Notes under the pieces: model-generated
The model's input: the letters and a program-made list of their open reading frames with translations, nothing else
Told to the model about the DNA's origin: nothing
The model's database searches: none
Part shown: one piece after another, positions 1 through 17,159 of the stretch
Numbering within the stretch: position 1 is the first letter of the stretch
How the letters are laid out: each line of letters opens with the position of its first letter
Position numbers and translations under genes: made by a program
Origin: Hormiphora californensis
Lineage: Eukaryota; Ctenophora; Tentaculata; Cydippida; Pleurobrachiidae
DNA length: 64,000 nucleotides
Assembly: GCA_020137815.1 (NCBI GenBank)
Contig: CM035359.1
Coordinates: forward strand, 1,907,506 to 1,971,505
Direction of reading: 5' to 3'

Positions 1-131
1 GGGTGAGATTTGTTAATAACTTCTGTTGAACCTGTTTATTTAGAAAAAGCGTTGTTCAAACCCTCATTTATAATTTTGTGCAATATTATTTTCTATAAAT
101 TTCCTCGTGCCCGAACGCCCCCAGTTGGCAC

Positions 132-3100
132 CTACTTGTGATGGTTGGTACAATTCTCCTCGTCACTACCATCCTCACAGTCCCTCACCAGATCACACAC
201 CTTGTTATACGTCACACAGTTACCATTACCACATGCGAATATATCACTCCGGTACCTGCATTAGTGGCGCTTTTGATCAGATCATAATATAGTTGGGAAA
301 TCAACTTACACACAAGCGTAGCGAGATAATAAACAGGGGGTACTAGTCACGCGATAGTAATAACGGATTATTGATTACGCGATAGTACTCACGCGATCAT
401 AATCACGCGGTAGTAATAACGCGTTACCATTTCCTTACCTCCCCTTTTCCTTTATGGCCAGAGTCAGCTTATTGTTCTTTCCCAGGGTGTAGACAGTGTT
501 CTTCAAATTGTAGCACGAATTATGCTTCACCTCCGTTATCATACACGTCACATTCTCATCAAGACACCCATCATTACAACTAAGATACACATAAAGATAT
601 CCATAGACAAACCTACAATCAACCTTCTCCGGCTTAGAAGTTTCTTCATTTCGGGGCATGTGAAGATGAACCGGCTCTACGAGATACGGGTCATCTTTAC
701 TGGTAAAGGTACCACAGTTCACCGCCATTAGAGTTCGCTCCAAGCCGGGCAGGCATTGCCCCGTGTATAAGTGTCCCTTGTGGTTGATCAACTTCCTATC
801 AACATCAGGAACCCCTCGAGATTCCTTGCATATCTGGTGCTCGTTCCAGCAGCTCTTGGTCCGATCACACAAGTCTTTGAACTGGACGAAGGAAGAGTTT
901 GAGTTGCCCTCCTGGGGGCACAAGAATACATCCTGACATTGGGTTGTGTTCTTCTCCAGATAGTATTTGAAGCCAATCCCACCACATTTTAACCACGAAC
1001 CCTCATCTTCATCTATTCCGTTAACACAATCTTTTACCCCGTCCATCACCCACGCAATGGGAAGTCTGGGTTCCTTGACAAATTCTATCTTTTTACCAGA
1101 CCCCCCGCTGCCGTGAGCTTCTGTTGCAGGGGGTCGAAAGTTCTGTATCGCCCTGTACATGGAGTACCGCCTCTCACATGTCACATTAGTGAGATCCTTG
1201 TCATCAATAATCTCATCCATCCCAGCGGTACAATCCTCAAAATTGTCATAGAACTGGTGTTTGTGTATCAGACACCCTCCCTCCGCTGCCATACACTCAA
1301 CATCAATACTATCATCACAGAGGTGTTTGCCTCCTGTCTGACATGTCGCATTTCTGGTTACAAAAGTTTCATACCCGTCCACTTCACAGAGAAGCGGGGA
1401 GGGGTGGAGTTTTGAGCAGTTCAGTTGGTCTTGATAGTCCATACACACCAGGATTAGAGGATTAGGAACGGTGCATCGGTTACGGTCATTTAGTGTGACA
1501 TTATGGCCGTCGAAGTTGAGACAGGTTTTTACCGGTTCTGTTCCAGTGCAGTTCTCCTCATCAGTACCTGAAATGGTGGGAAACTTGATCAAATTAGAGG
1601 ATAATTTTTAGATCGATCGAGAATTTTCGAAAATTATATACAGTTTGATTACTAAAAAGCGTCAGTTCTCCAATTAATTAGTAATTAATTACCGTTAGTA
1701 CAGTCTTGAACGCCATCACAAATTCCAGCAGGGGGAACGTAGTCCTTTTTGAAGCTTCCCATATCCAGTCGAGTTGGGAAGTTATTCACACAATCCACCC
1801 CTAGAAACACTGAAAGGTATTGTGTGTTAATAGTGCACACTGCAGTACTAGGAGGGGGCGTTGTTGGTCTCCCGTGTTGTGCGAGTGAGCGATATCATGC
1901 TCTCTCCCCTTAGTAGTAAAGTAAGATTCTCACTGCTCTCCCCTTAGTTAAAGTAAGATTCTCACTGCTCTCTCCTTAGTTAACGTACGATTCTCACTGC
2001 TCTCTCCTTAGTTAACGTAAGATTCTCACTGCTCTCCCCTTAGTTAAAGTAAGATTCTCATTTTGTTTTTTTGCATCTAATCCGGCCTACTAGGATCTCT
2101 AATATTACGATTATCTCTTATATAATTCGAATCTCTTATATTACTCCCCTCTGCTATTTTACCTGAATTTCCATCATCATCCACAGTACAATTAGCCTCA
2201 TCGTCACACAGTCTACAGTCACATATCCCGTTACAGAAACTAGTGTTGCTAAGGTGTCTGTCTCCGTACGGACACTTCCGAATATGGTCAGGTCTATTCA
2301 ACTCGTCAACCTTTGTGTTGGTGCAATCAAACTTACCTGGTAGGGTGATTGTGATAATGTTAACATGTGAGGAAGTTTTGTTTTCTCCTTCCGGCTGGAC
2401 AAATGAGTAGACGTGGATTTTATTGTGCGTTATTCTACAATAAAATCCACGTCTACTCATTTGTCCAGCCGGAAGGAGAAAACAAAACTTCCTCACTGAT
2501 ATGCGGCTAATAAACAATCAACCGATCCTTATTCTCAATGTTAACATGATCTTACTCATTAGGCAACATATAAAGACTTTTTGAAAACTAAGATTTGCTA
2601 TCTAAACCTACTATTATACTCGTAGAAAAATATCACATCCATTCCTCCTTCATGGAAGTACTCTGTTTCACTGTTTTTCCTGAGATGGGTGCAAATGAAA
2701 CTACCACAAATCTTGTGATCGCTTGTGTCATCCCGTATATCGTATTGAGAGCAGTTGACATGTCCACAATTCTGAAGAGAAGTGTTCTGGCATCAGGTCG
2801 TTTTAGTGCAATAAAATTGCAATTTAGAGTTGGTGAAAGAGGTGCTCCTGGGTGAGGGAAATTGTGGGGATAATTCGTGTCAACGAGTGCTTTACGGGTT
2901 TTCTAGTAATTATAAAAGATTTCCCCAGCAGGACCAAATGATAAAGTTTAGCATTAAACTGTGTCATGTACCTGGTAATGAAATTACCCCTCTGTTATTA
3001 CTGCTATATGCAATATCAGGGGTGACTTCGTAACCAAGTCATGTACCTGGTAGAAGCCTGGATCAGTTAGGGCACACCCTATCATACTCCTGATCCTCAC

Positions 3101-3498
3101 ACTCTGCTTCAATCACTCTGTAGCTGTCGTTTGTAGACGGACACATGAATCTGAACAATACAAATATATAAGGTTGTTTCACAATGATTGGGAATGCAGG
3201 TGTAGCTCAAAAACTAGCCAACTTAGGGAAATTCTGCCAGCAGCATCGTGTTTTTGGATTCAAATATACATTGGACTCGGGGGATCCAACATATCATAAT
3301 GATGACGATTTGTGTGAGAAAAGAGGCGACCCCGTCACGGTATATTTTAGTCGTGTTACAACTTTTAAGTCACGTACAAATTAAAACACGATAATTACAA
3401 GTGTTATAGGTGTGCTTACTCTGATTTGTTGGATGTCGTATTGGTGCATTTCATCTTCAGGTAGTTTCGAACTTCTACAATCTCACAATTCTCTAAAT
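132..3498 (-). CDS. LDL-receptor class A repeat receptor, intron-rich, 3' end probably beyond the left edge
   Basis: This is a paralogue of the LDLa-7TM receptor at 19.0-22.5 kb. Exons read on the minus strand, 5' to 3': 3498-3420, 3150-3078, about 2771-2608, 2336-2163, 1800-1693, 1567-439 and 255-136. Codon phase agrees at every junction I could test except 2608/2336, which is unresolved, and the 3078 end is a guess. LDLa signatures are visible, for example [16 protein letters not shown] across 1693/1567 and [16 protein letters not shown] in the last exon, with many paired cysteines. The 1567-439 exon aligns along its length with the middle ectodomain of the paralogue (IHKH, GCERK-like, CLPGxE blocks). 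The last exon either stops at TAG 134-132 or uses a donor at 135-134 and continues off the window, where the 7TM part would be. The second is more likely. No signal-peptide exon was found. Confidence 0.72.
340..426. repeat. Degenerate short tandem repeat (acgcgatagtaat type)
   Basis: The unit acgcgatagtaat and close variants recur about five times. The repeat lies in the intron between the last two exons of the minus-strand LDLa gene. Confidence 0.5.
1896..2066. repeat. 32-bp minisatellite in an intron of the LDLa gene
   Basis: About five copies of a unit of roughly 32 bp (ctctccccttagttaaag followed by taagattctcactg). The copies are almost identical, so the array is young. It lies between exons 2336-2163 and 1800-1693 of the minus-strand gene. 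Confidence 0.75.
2367..2496. repeat. Perfect 60-bp inverted repeat with 10-bp loop
   Basis: The arms 2367-2426 and 2437-2496 are exact reverse complements around a 10-bp loop. On the minus strand the hairpin lies about 30 nt upstream of the acceptor at 2338-2337 of the LDLa receptor gene. Confidence 0.9.
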
Positions 3499-3815
3499 CT
3501 AAAAAAAGGTGAATGACATGACAGAAATCGCAGGAGTCAAAATTTTATATTTTGTTCATATTTCTCGCAACAAAATATCTGAAGAAAGATATTATCTAGC
3601 TTACCTTTAATTGCACTGGTGACTTGGAGGCAAAAAATTGTCATAAAAACACCCTTGATGAACATAGCTCCTGGATCAGAAAATTTCAAATGGGAGGCTC
3701 GTCTTCAAAAGATTTCGATTTATACTGAGAGTGAGGACTTGGGTAGATCTCGATGGGCAAAAGGTGAGCGAGGCAAAGCATACAAAGAGACTGATAGAGA
3801 GACTGATAGATAGAC

Positions 3816-3957
<142 letters not shown>

Positions 3958-3959
3958 GA

Positions 3960-4428
3960 GTGTTTAGGAATGAAGACCATTATAGTGTTGAACACGGCAC
4001 ACGTGACTTAACGCTTTATGCACTGACCAGCTAACAGGATAACAGATATATGTGTGTAAGCGGTGGAGTCAAACTATACATAATAAATATACAAATTTAG
4101 TGTACAAAGTCTAAAAAACTGTGTATTGGATAATTATAAACTTTCGTTTCCGGCTTGAACTTGTGTGGCACATCTTCGAAAATCCGCACGTGAACGAGCT
4201 GATTTTCGAGAGGGAAAGTTTCAAAACTTGTAACACAATTAAACATGTTAAAATATAATAGAAATATGATCTAAATGTAACAAAGGAGAGGGATAGGGTG
4301 AGAGGTAAGGGGCCTGTATTATAAGCAACACCTCTCTGTACGGAGTTAGGATTATTATTATTATTATTATTATTATTATAGCAGTCATGCACTGGGACAC
4401 CCATTATGAGGACACAAAATCCTGGGAG

Positions 4429-4461
<33 letters not shown>

Positions 4462-4617
4462 CGAGAGAGAGAGGAGGGAGGAGAGAGAGATGAGAGAAGA
4501 GAGAGAAGAGAGAGAGAGAGAGGAGAGAGCGCGCTTGACGCTTGATCTAGACTCGCTCTACGCTCTCTCTATCTAGCGCTCTCTCTCGCTCCTACAGCTT
4601 TCTCTCTTCTCTCTCTA

Positions 4618-4661
<44 letters not shown>

Positions 4662-5625
4662 GCTCCCTAGATTTTATAGCTCTCTATAATTAACCTAGTC
4701 CCTATTACTGGCTGTCTATATTGTTGAACATCAATAGTATCACACAGGACTGCCCTCTCATGAAACAGGGTTTTTGGGGAGTTTTAAATAATTTTTAGGG
4801 ATTTAACCCCGGGGAATATTATATCAGGAAATATTTCTACTGGCAGGTGTTTTACTTCTTTTTAAAGCTACTTTACAAAATTATCAGTCAGTTTGGGCAT
4901 AACAAAATTGAGATATAATGCAAACGCAGCGGATATATAATATTCGAGGTAGGGAGATACATACGAAATAGAGAGAAAAAATGGATCATAAAACGTGGTA
5001 GATCTTTTATACGGGTGACGACTGGTATGATGATTCCCCGACTCCCATGTGCTAACGACTATCTAGGAGATTGAGAAGCAGACGCTTAACGCTAGAAGAG
5101 GGAAGAGTAGGCCTAGGAGGAGTTAAAACAGAGAGATATGGTAAGAGAGAGAGGGAGAGAGAGGGGAAGAGAGGGGAAGAGAGAGATATGGTAAGAGAGA
5201 GAGGGAGAGAGAGGAGAGATATGGAAATAGTATACGGGATAGCGGTCGAACTAATAGCTAAGAGAGCAGTATTTTGGTAGATATCATTTTATAAATCATA
5301 GCTAATGATTTTATCTCTCTCTTTATCCTAATTCATTCTCTCTTAGTCTCTCTCTGACTCGGTCAATGATCTATCTATTACATGGCCGCGATTCAAATTA
5401 ATAATTCAAACAACTACGAATGTTTGGGTATTACGCCCCCTCTCCCTATTTAAGAGTTAAGACAGGGCAGAAGAGAGGAAGATAGATTTAATAGAATTCC
5501 TCTTGTGTGTAGAATTGAAAATAGGGTAGGTAGGTACCCTGTGTAGAGATTTGTGAATCATTATTTTCACGTGTGTACCTACCTATCTTCATCTTATCAT
5601 ACCCACTGATCCACTTCTCCTTGTT
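3960..5625. repeat. Gene-poor stretch with ATT, GA and CT microsatellites
   Basis: No coding signal recognised. It holds an (ATT)n tract at about 4350-4379, a GA-rich block at 4424-4530 that turns into a CT-rich block at 4560-4665 (together a purine/pyrimidine inverted repeat), and a GA-rich tract at 5130-5225. The 5' exons of the coiled-coil gene that begins by 5630 may lie here but could not be identified. Confidence 0.6.
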
Positions 5626-5629
5626 TCAG

Positions 5630-10021
<4,392 letters not shown>

Positions 10022-10488
10022 TGAGCGACTTAACTACCGACTATTCGCACCGGAAATCACTGCCCCTGTGACGCTTTTGACTTTTGTATCATCTAGATCT
10101 GTTGTTTATGTGATTTATTCGTAATCGTATATTACAGTCTGTTATGTCGTTGACTTTGAGCTCGAATCTCGATTAGATTTACTTAGAGTTAGTCGATTTT
10201 GAGGCTGAGATTGAGAAATTATAAATTTGTTTGAGTTAAACCACAAAATTGAATTGTTATCCTTTTAATTTTAGTTCATGTTACGTAATAATTAATTCAT
10301 TTCTTGCCAAGGATTAAATTATATCCATTTTCAAGCAAAAATGGTACGCGCAAATATAAAGCCGCGCATTATATTCAATTTATGTGCGCGTGAACGAAAA
10401 TTTGAGTTCAAAATAAATAAACAGAACGAGCTGAGTGCACTGCAGCATCCCGGGCCAGCAGCGTTTGCCAAACTGCAGCAGTGCTTGG

Positions 10489-10642
10489 AATGAGGCCCCT
10501 CGGAAATGTTCAAGTCATGCACAATCAAGTCACGCCCACCAATCACAGCTCAGAACGCGCAGAGTGCTTCGCGCGTTCTGCGCTGTGATTGGTGGGCGTG
10601 ACTTGATTGTGCATGACTTGAACATTTCCGAGGGGCCTCATT
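10489..10642. repeat. Inverted repeat with ~70-bp arms
   Basis: Left arm about 10489-10560 and right arm about 10573-10642 are near-perfect reverse complements with a short GC-rich loop. It lies directly upstream of the reverse-transcriptase ORF. The block aaagtcggattttttgaag (about 10686) recurs in opposite orientation at about 14140-14165. Confidence 0.8.
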
Positions 10643-10746
10643 CGCTGCAGGCGTATGCCAACAGCAGTGCAGGCCAGCGTTTTGGTAAAGTCGGATTTTT
10701 TGAAGTTGTCACCCCAAAATGACCACGCATGTGAAATTTATCAATT

Positions 10747-12495
10747 TTGACGCGCACGCCACACGTTAACATGAAGATGATGAAGATGAAGAAGATGATG
10801 GACTACTTTAAATCCAAGATCGAGAAGATTTATGAGACAATTAAAGAGGACCCTGCTTACTCAGCTGATCTGCCAACTATTCCCCATGAACTATCTGCTC
10901 ATAACTGCCCGGTACTCTCCAAGTTTAGGACAGTGTCTGACGCCGAACTTGTATCAACTGTTCGGAGCATGAACAAGAAACACTGTCCTCTCGACCCTAT
11001 TCCATCCACCATGGTAGGTGGTTCTCTGACAGAACTCGTCCCCATTATCTCTAAGATTGTGAACGGTAGTCTATCGGACGGAGTGGTTCCAGCCAACTTA
11101 AAATCCGCTGTTATCCGACCCTCCTTGAAAAACAAAGAACTGGACCCAGACGAGCTCAGTAGCTACAGACCGATCTCTAATCTCTCCTTTGTGTCCAAGA
11201 TCCTAGAAAAATGTGTTGCCGATCAACTCACTGAGCACATTGAGAGCAATGGACTTTTTAGCAAGGTTCAGTCTGCGTACCGCTCACACCATAGCTGTGA
11301 GACTGCAACTTTGAAGATCGTAAACGACACTCTAATACAGATGGACAAGAAAACAAAAGTGATCCTTGTGCTGCTCGATCTATCGGCAGCTTTTGACACT
11401 ATATCTCACTCTAAGCTCATTCAACGTCTACAGCAAGACTATGGAATCACTGGCAGAGTTCTCAAATGGATAGAGTCTTATTTGAATGATAGAACTGCGA
11501 TAGTGAAGATCGGACCGAACGAATCTGCCGCCACGACCATCAAAATCGGAGTCCCTCAAGGATCGATATTGGGGCCCCTTCTCTTCATACTCTACACCCG
11601 TGACCTAGAGAAGATTGCTCAGCTGTACAATCTAAAGATACATATGTACGCAGATGATACACAGCTCTCTATATCTTTTGTGCCTCAAAACCTAATTTCA
11701 GCTATGAGCCAGGTACAAAAGTGTGTTGCTCATATTAGACTATGGATGGCTCAAAATCTTCTCAAGTTGAATCCTAACAAGACGGAGGTCATGATACTTA
11801 ACAACAAATGGGATAAATCGGAAGCTCCTGATACAGTCGCCATAACAGAAGATGAGGATACAGTTGTAACTGAAGTAGCCAAGAACCTGGGAGTAATATT
11901 TGATAAAGAGCTAAACATGACCAAGCATGTAACACGGATAGTCCAGATGGGCAATCTACAGTTAGTAAACATGTGGAGGATAGCTAGTAAGCTAAACAAG
12001 AACCAGAAGACTCTTCTTGTCAACACCCTGATACACTCCAGGATCGATTACTGTAATGCCCTACTCCTTGGTTCGAAGGAATCCGATATAAAACGTCTCC
12101 AAGTACTCCAAAACGCGGCCACACGATTTATATACGGTCAGCGCAGCAGAAGAGGTGTAACCGAATTGAGAAAGAAATCCCACTTCCTTCCAATCAACCA
12201 ACGCATCGAGTACAAAATGTGCCTAATGGTATACAATGCACTTAATGGTAAATCTCCATGCTACATCACTGAGATGATCCAGAAGAGGCAGGCGAAGTCC
12301 AAGAAACTCAGAGTAGATGACGATGACACAAGATTAGAGGAGTACCACTGCAAGTACAAGGTTACTGAGAAAGCATTTAGCATTGCTGCACCAAAACTCT
12401 GGAACAGACTTCCAAAATTAATCAGGAAATCAGAGTCTGTAGCAACATTCAAGAAATCACTGAAGACTCACCTGTTCAACATTGCCTATGGCTAA
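10747..12495 (+). mobile_element. Non-LTR retrotransposon reverse transcriptase ORF, CR1/L2-like, 5'-truncated
   Basis: An uninterrupted 582-codon frame encodes a reverse transcriptase. Visible motifs in order are the LDLSAAFDTISH palm block, GVPQGSILGPLLF, the catalytic MYADDTQLS box and a thumb region ending in SLKTHLFNIAYG. The set is typical of CR1/L2/Jockey-group elements. The apurinic endonuclease that should precede the RT domain is absent, so the copy is truncated at its 5' end, which is common for this class. The whole RT frame is free of stops and frameshifts, suggesting recent insertion. The nominal start codon is arbitrary. No target-site duplication or poly-A tail was recognised. 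A pyrimidine-rich minisatellite follows about 100 bp downstream. Confidence 0.93.
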
Positions 12496-12599
12496 CTTCC
12501 GTCCCTATGATATCATACATACAATACCTAGTATGATCGTAACCTGAATGACCTTTCGATTTCCTCTGACCTCCTGAATCCTGACCTCTGAATCCTTTC

Positions 12600-13203
12600 A
12601 TAGATTGTATCCTCAACCACTCATCATATCCTCCACCTTCCATCCTATCCTCCACTTTTCGTCCTATCCTCCACCATCCATCCTATCCTCCACCATCCAT
12701 CCTATCCTTCACCATCCGTCCTATCCTCCACCATCCGTCCTATCCTCCACCATCTGTCCCAGTCTCCACCTTTCGTCCTATCCTTCACCATCCGTCCTAT
12801 CCTCCACCACCCGTCCCATCCTCCACCATCCGTCCCATCCTCCACCATCCGTCCTATCTTCCACCATCCGTCCTATCATCCACCATGATCTGGAATATCC
12901 TCCACCACCATCTGTCGCATCCTTTCACCATTCGTCCTATCCTCGACCATCCGTCCTATCCTCCATCTTTCGTCAAACTTTCCACCACCCGTCCTATCCT
13001 CCACCATCTCTTCCATCCTCGGTCCTCCATCATCCGTCCAATCCCCACCATCCGTCCAATCCCCCACCATCCTTCCTATCCTCCACCATCCATCCTTCAC
13101 CATCCATCCTATCCTCCATCATCCTGTTCCTATCCTCTATCAGCTGTCCTAGACACTACCATCACTCCTATCCTCCACCATCCGTCCTATTTCACCACCA
13201 TCC
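12600..13203. repeat. ~19-bp minisatellite (ccatccgtcctatcctcca)
   Basis: About 30 degenerate copies of a 19-bp unit. Because the unit lacks stops, it produces spurious Pro/Ser-rich ORFs on plus and Gly/Asp-rich ORFs on minus. The array begins roughly 100 bp after the RT stop codon and may be the expanded 3' region of the retroelement or an independent array. Confidence 0.92.
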
Positions 13204-13714
13204 CGAGTTAGGAGAGACGTCCTCCTCATATTGTTCAGAGCTAGGGTTTTTTGAGTGCGTATTCTTGTTCGTTTGTGTGTGGTGGGTGTATGGGTTAGTA
13301 GGATCTTGGCAACTGAGATGTGGAGTAGAGTCTGAGGGTAGTCGAGAATTGGCCGAGTATGGGCCAGGAGAAAACAGTTACAAGAAACGTGTACCGTTAC
13401 GAAAACGGCTGAAAGCGCAGTTATTCCTGCAGACTGTAAATGAACACTTCGAAAGTGATGATAAGTACGTGTTTATCAATGACAATCTTACTATTTTTAT
13501 GTAAACGATGTGTGCTGAACATGATTTACTGTTTCCAAGTAGTCTAGGTATGCTGTGTCCGTTTGTGTGTGCACCTTTGTGTTCTCTTGTGAGATGACCA
13601 TTTTTTAATTAACTTATTTAACTTAACTTATTTGTGTTTTGTGTATGTCTTTATTTTTTGGGTGTTGGGGTATAAGTGTGAGTGTGAGTGTGATTTTAAG
13701 TGTGAGTTCTGTGT

Positions 13715-13759
<45 letters not shown>

Positions 13760-14760
13760 TGTGTGTGTATGTGTGGTGGTGTTTTGTAACTACCGTATTT
13801 TTAACTAACTTAAATTCGCATTTTCCTTTTCGATTTTAGTAATTTATTAAACCTGGTTAAATCTATCTGTCCGTTTAGCTCTCAGCTCATTGTTACCCGT
13901 CTCATTGGTTCGTCTGTGTGTGTTTGTCCCGCTTTAGGTAACTGCTGTTGTGCTATTAGCCTCGGCCTAGAAGCGTATATTAATGTACTTAATTTTTAAC
14001 TATATTTTATACGTATAGTGTAAGAGCGGGAGAGTCATATATTTTCTTATATTGACTTGATATAAATTGTGAAGTTCATATTCATATTCATATTCATATT
14101 CATGTGACGCGCAAAAACATTCCACGCACGAAAAGGGGGGTGACAACTTCAAAAAATCCGACTTTATGCGCTGCAGGGCGCCGTTACGATCTGGGTGTTT
14201 GGTGTTCTGTTTACAGGTGCGCACTGCCAAAAAGTTGAATCACTAAAACGGTTCTAACCGCCGAACCACTCAACCGTTTTGGCTAATTCAAAGTTTATCT
14301 GGTAGGAAATGTCAAGGCCTAACCCAAACCTTAACCCTATTTTAGCCCTAACCCTAAAAAACCGTTTGTCAGCACTCACCAAACACCCAGATTTTAACGC
14401 TGGCCTGCGCTGCAGACCGGGTATAGCTGCAGACCGGGTATTGCGACAGGACATCCTGCAAGCTGCACCGATTCGAAACACGAATCGGACAGGACTGGTA
14501 TTCCTTTTTTCATAAAAATTTCATAACTTTTTTGGTCGCATTGGAAAAAAATCTTTCCACTGCGACCAATGACAAGCCTCTATCTTATCAGGAACCGGAA
14601 ATAGATTTCAAGCGCTGCATTTCGATACGCGACGGCCTGTTGTTTCTAGCCCGAAGAATACCTTTAAATTTTAAATTGGACTTTTGGAACATTTTATAAA
14701 AGCCTCGATTTATCGCCTGTTATCGACTATTCTTTACTTTAGCTCTGTATTTGGTATCAA
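13204..14760. repeat. Region without a clear gene: (GT)n, hexamer repeat, transposon fragments
   Basis: It holds a (GT)n tract at about 13720-13772, a (ttcata)n tract at 14076-14103, short telomere-like ccctaa runs at about 14328-14360, and at about 14440-14530 a fragment of the interior of the 860-bp pogo-like element (gattcgaaacacgaatcgg block). An open frame to 13503 ends with a charged stretch (SYKKRVPLRKRLKAQ). I could not show that it is an exon. Confidence 0.6.
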
Positions 14761-14762
14761 CA

Positions 14763-16530
14763 ATGCCAAGCAAAAGGAGAAAATTCTGTAAGGAGGTGAT
14801 CGAAGTGGAAAAGGTATGCTGATCTCAAAACACTAGGTCCTTTTAGCTAGAGGAATAAGGGCTAATACCTACTAGTCAGGACCACTATTGGTGCGCAGTC
14901 GTGCCCACGGAAGGAGTGCTTGGATCATCTTGAAACCGGTTTTAAGTTAACTAATGCATATCCAAAAGTGTCTGTAGCTATTTGGGTGATGTTCTGACAA
15001 TCCAATCACGAGATCAGCCTGATCTCAAAACACTAGGTCCTTTTAGCTGGAGGAATAAGGGCTAATACCTACTCTATTTTGTCGCCTGAAACTGTTTCTG
15101 TGCTGCAATTCAACTATTCCCACTTCAGATGCACGTCTCACTATTCATTTCTCTTCCAGGATTTCTTGAGTTTTCTCCCGGTGGAAGTTACCATGGTTAT
15201 CCTATCTGAACTGAAGTCTTCCGATATCATGGAGCTGTCTGTTGTTTCTAAAAAATGGAACTCTCTCCTAAAAGGTAGATTCGAACCAACGCTCGACTAC
15301 ATTTACTTTATTCTCTTTCATTATCAGTTTTACAACATTATTTTATGTTTCAGATGAATATACCTGTAAACAGCTGCTTATTGCTCACTACAATCTAAAC
15401 CCAGTCAGCACCGAACCACCCAGAATGGGTTCATTCCAAGAGGACTACAAAATCTGCCACGAATTTGGGAAGAGAGTTTATCCAGAGCAGATGGAAATTG
15501 TTCACCAAATTGAAGAAACTAATTCGTGCGTAGTATCCCCGTCTGGAAAATACGTCGCCAGCTCGCATTATCATACAAACAAAGAACTTGTACAGCACGA
15601 AATATGCGTTGCAAGTACTGAGGAGTCTAATGTGGATTCAGTAAAACGATTGGAACTCTTTGACGAACCTCACAGGGGTACCAAACCAATGTTCAACTCA
15701 ACTGAGGAATATCTTGCTGTGTTAGTGAGCGATCATGACTTTGATCTTGGCATGGCTGTGATAAAGTGGATCAACGTTTATAAAACCCCAAACTTTGAGT
15801 TTTACAAGAAGATTACATGCCAAAGTGATGAGACAGTCAATGACATACATTGGATAGGAGACTACAGCCTTATGAAAGTTCAATACGGGGTTGTTAAAGT
15901 TTGGTCAATAATATCGGGGACGGAGGAGATTATTAGTGAAAATCAAGATGAAAGATACATTTATTATGCATCGTATGCAGTCGCCAACAACTATTAATCA
16001 GTATGAAATCGGATTGGGATGAAAAGAACGTTTACTTAAGAAAACAGTCAATCAAGGAGGAGAGATTCAATACGACTGCAAAATCTTTTTCTTTCGATGG
16101 AAAACCAACCGAGATAGAATTGGATAGTGCATTTTTTCCTCGCACTACCACTATTGAAACTCACATTGAGGGGAGAATCTTTGTCGTTCGTTATAGAAAG
16201 AAGATATTGGAACTTGACCTGAACCTGACAAAACTCCGTGAAATTTTTATTCCCAGCCTTCTTCCCAAAACGATAAAGGAAGACCGTGGTTTATTCCTTT
16301 TAAGCACGGGTGTGGCGAATGATGGATTGTTTCTTATTAAAGCCCTTTATAAAGGGCTGTTCTCTTTAAGTATTTGGGACCCAAAATCTGGACTGGTAAT
16401 TACCTCTTTTGAGGGTCGTAGTTTACATTATGTGTCTGAGGCCTGCACTGTTCTATGGCCACGGGGCTCCCGACCTGCCCTAGTGGTAGCTACTGCTGGA
16501 AGAAAATCCTTGCGAATCAAAAGGTTTTAG
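14763..16530 (+). pseudogene. F-box protein gene with beta-propeller-like C-terminus, frameshifted
   Basis: Exons 14763-14813, 15160-15274 and 15354 onward join in phase. Exon 1 encodes a basic start (MPSKRRKFCKEV). Exon 2 holds a clear F-box: FLSFLPVEVTMVIL... SDIMELSVVSKKWNSLL. F-box proteins are substrate adaptors of SCF ubiquitin ligases. Exon 3 continues for about 213 residues of beta-strand-rich, WD-like sequence, then meets TAA at 15995. The reading continues in another frame from about 15991 to TAG 16530 (LLISMKSDWDEKN... ALVVATAGRKS). Losing one base near 15988-15991 explains this: strand-like sequence reads smoothly into the second frame. An alternative is a 29-nt intron 15973-16001 (GTATGC...CAG), very short for an animal. 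It could also be a sequencing error. Calling it a pseudogene is therefore tentative. Confidence 0.62.
14821..15073 (+). repeat. Direct duplication inside intron 1 of the F-box gene
   Basis: A block of about 53 bp (from gatctcaaaacactaggtcc to gctaatacctact) occurs at 14821-14873 and again at 15020-15073, nearly identical, 199 bp apart. Confidence 0.8.
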
Positions 16531-17159
16531 CTTTGGAATAAAATGATACGTGTAATGATTCCCGTTGGTTTTAAACTGGTCGAACTTTCATTTTAAACAT
16601 TTTTATTTTTTACACATCTGACAACATTTTGTGACATTTCGTAAGGTGTAACATACACAATAACTTTCCTGCATATGTAACAAAATGTTACGTGTCAGTT
16701 CTCACCCCCACAAAGTCCCCCTACAAAATTTTGCGTGTCACACCTCCTCCCCTAAGGTGATTGAATATAACCGTGGTTCCCCCCCCCTCCGCCGGTTTGA
16801 CTGTTATTTTAGTATCTAAGCCGCATCATCGAACTCAGATCTGGTAGAATACGAGGATTTGTTATAATCTGGCAATTTGACAGGCCTTTTTGTGCTCAAT
16901 CAGACAACCTTGTTTCTGCAGCCGTGATTTATTAACTTCTACTCATTACTGATTGGTACCACTACCCGCTTGACAAGGATGAACCACTGTTTGGTATAGT
17001 AGGAAACAGGTATTCCGGCGACCTCTGGAATTACTAATCATGAAAACTCTCGTACCGATCGCAAATCGAGGGATCTGTTTCTATATTTTTTCTCTGCCAG
17101 CTGCCTCTCTGCCTCACTCTCTCTATGATGCTATATACTAATATGATGTGATCCCTCTA

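Noticed and set aside
12605-13211. Pro/Ser-rich ORF after the retroelement
   Set aside because: It is the 19-bp pyrimidine minisatellite read in an open frame. The last ~55 codons to 13503 look less repetitive, but no splice evidence supports an exon.
14328-14360. Interstitial telomere (ccctaa runs)
   Set aside because: Only two or three imperfect units; too short to call.
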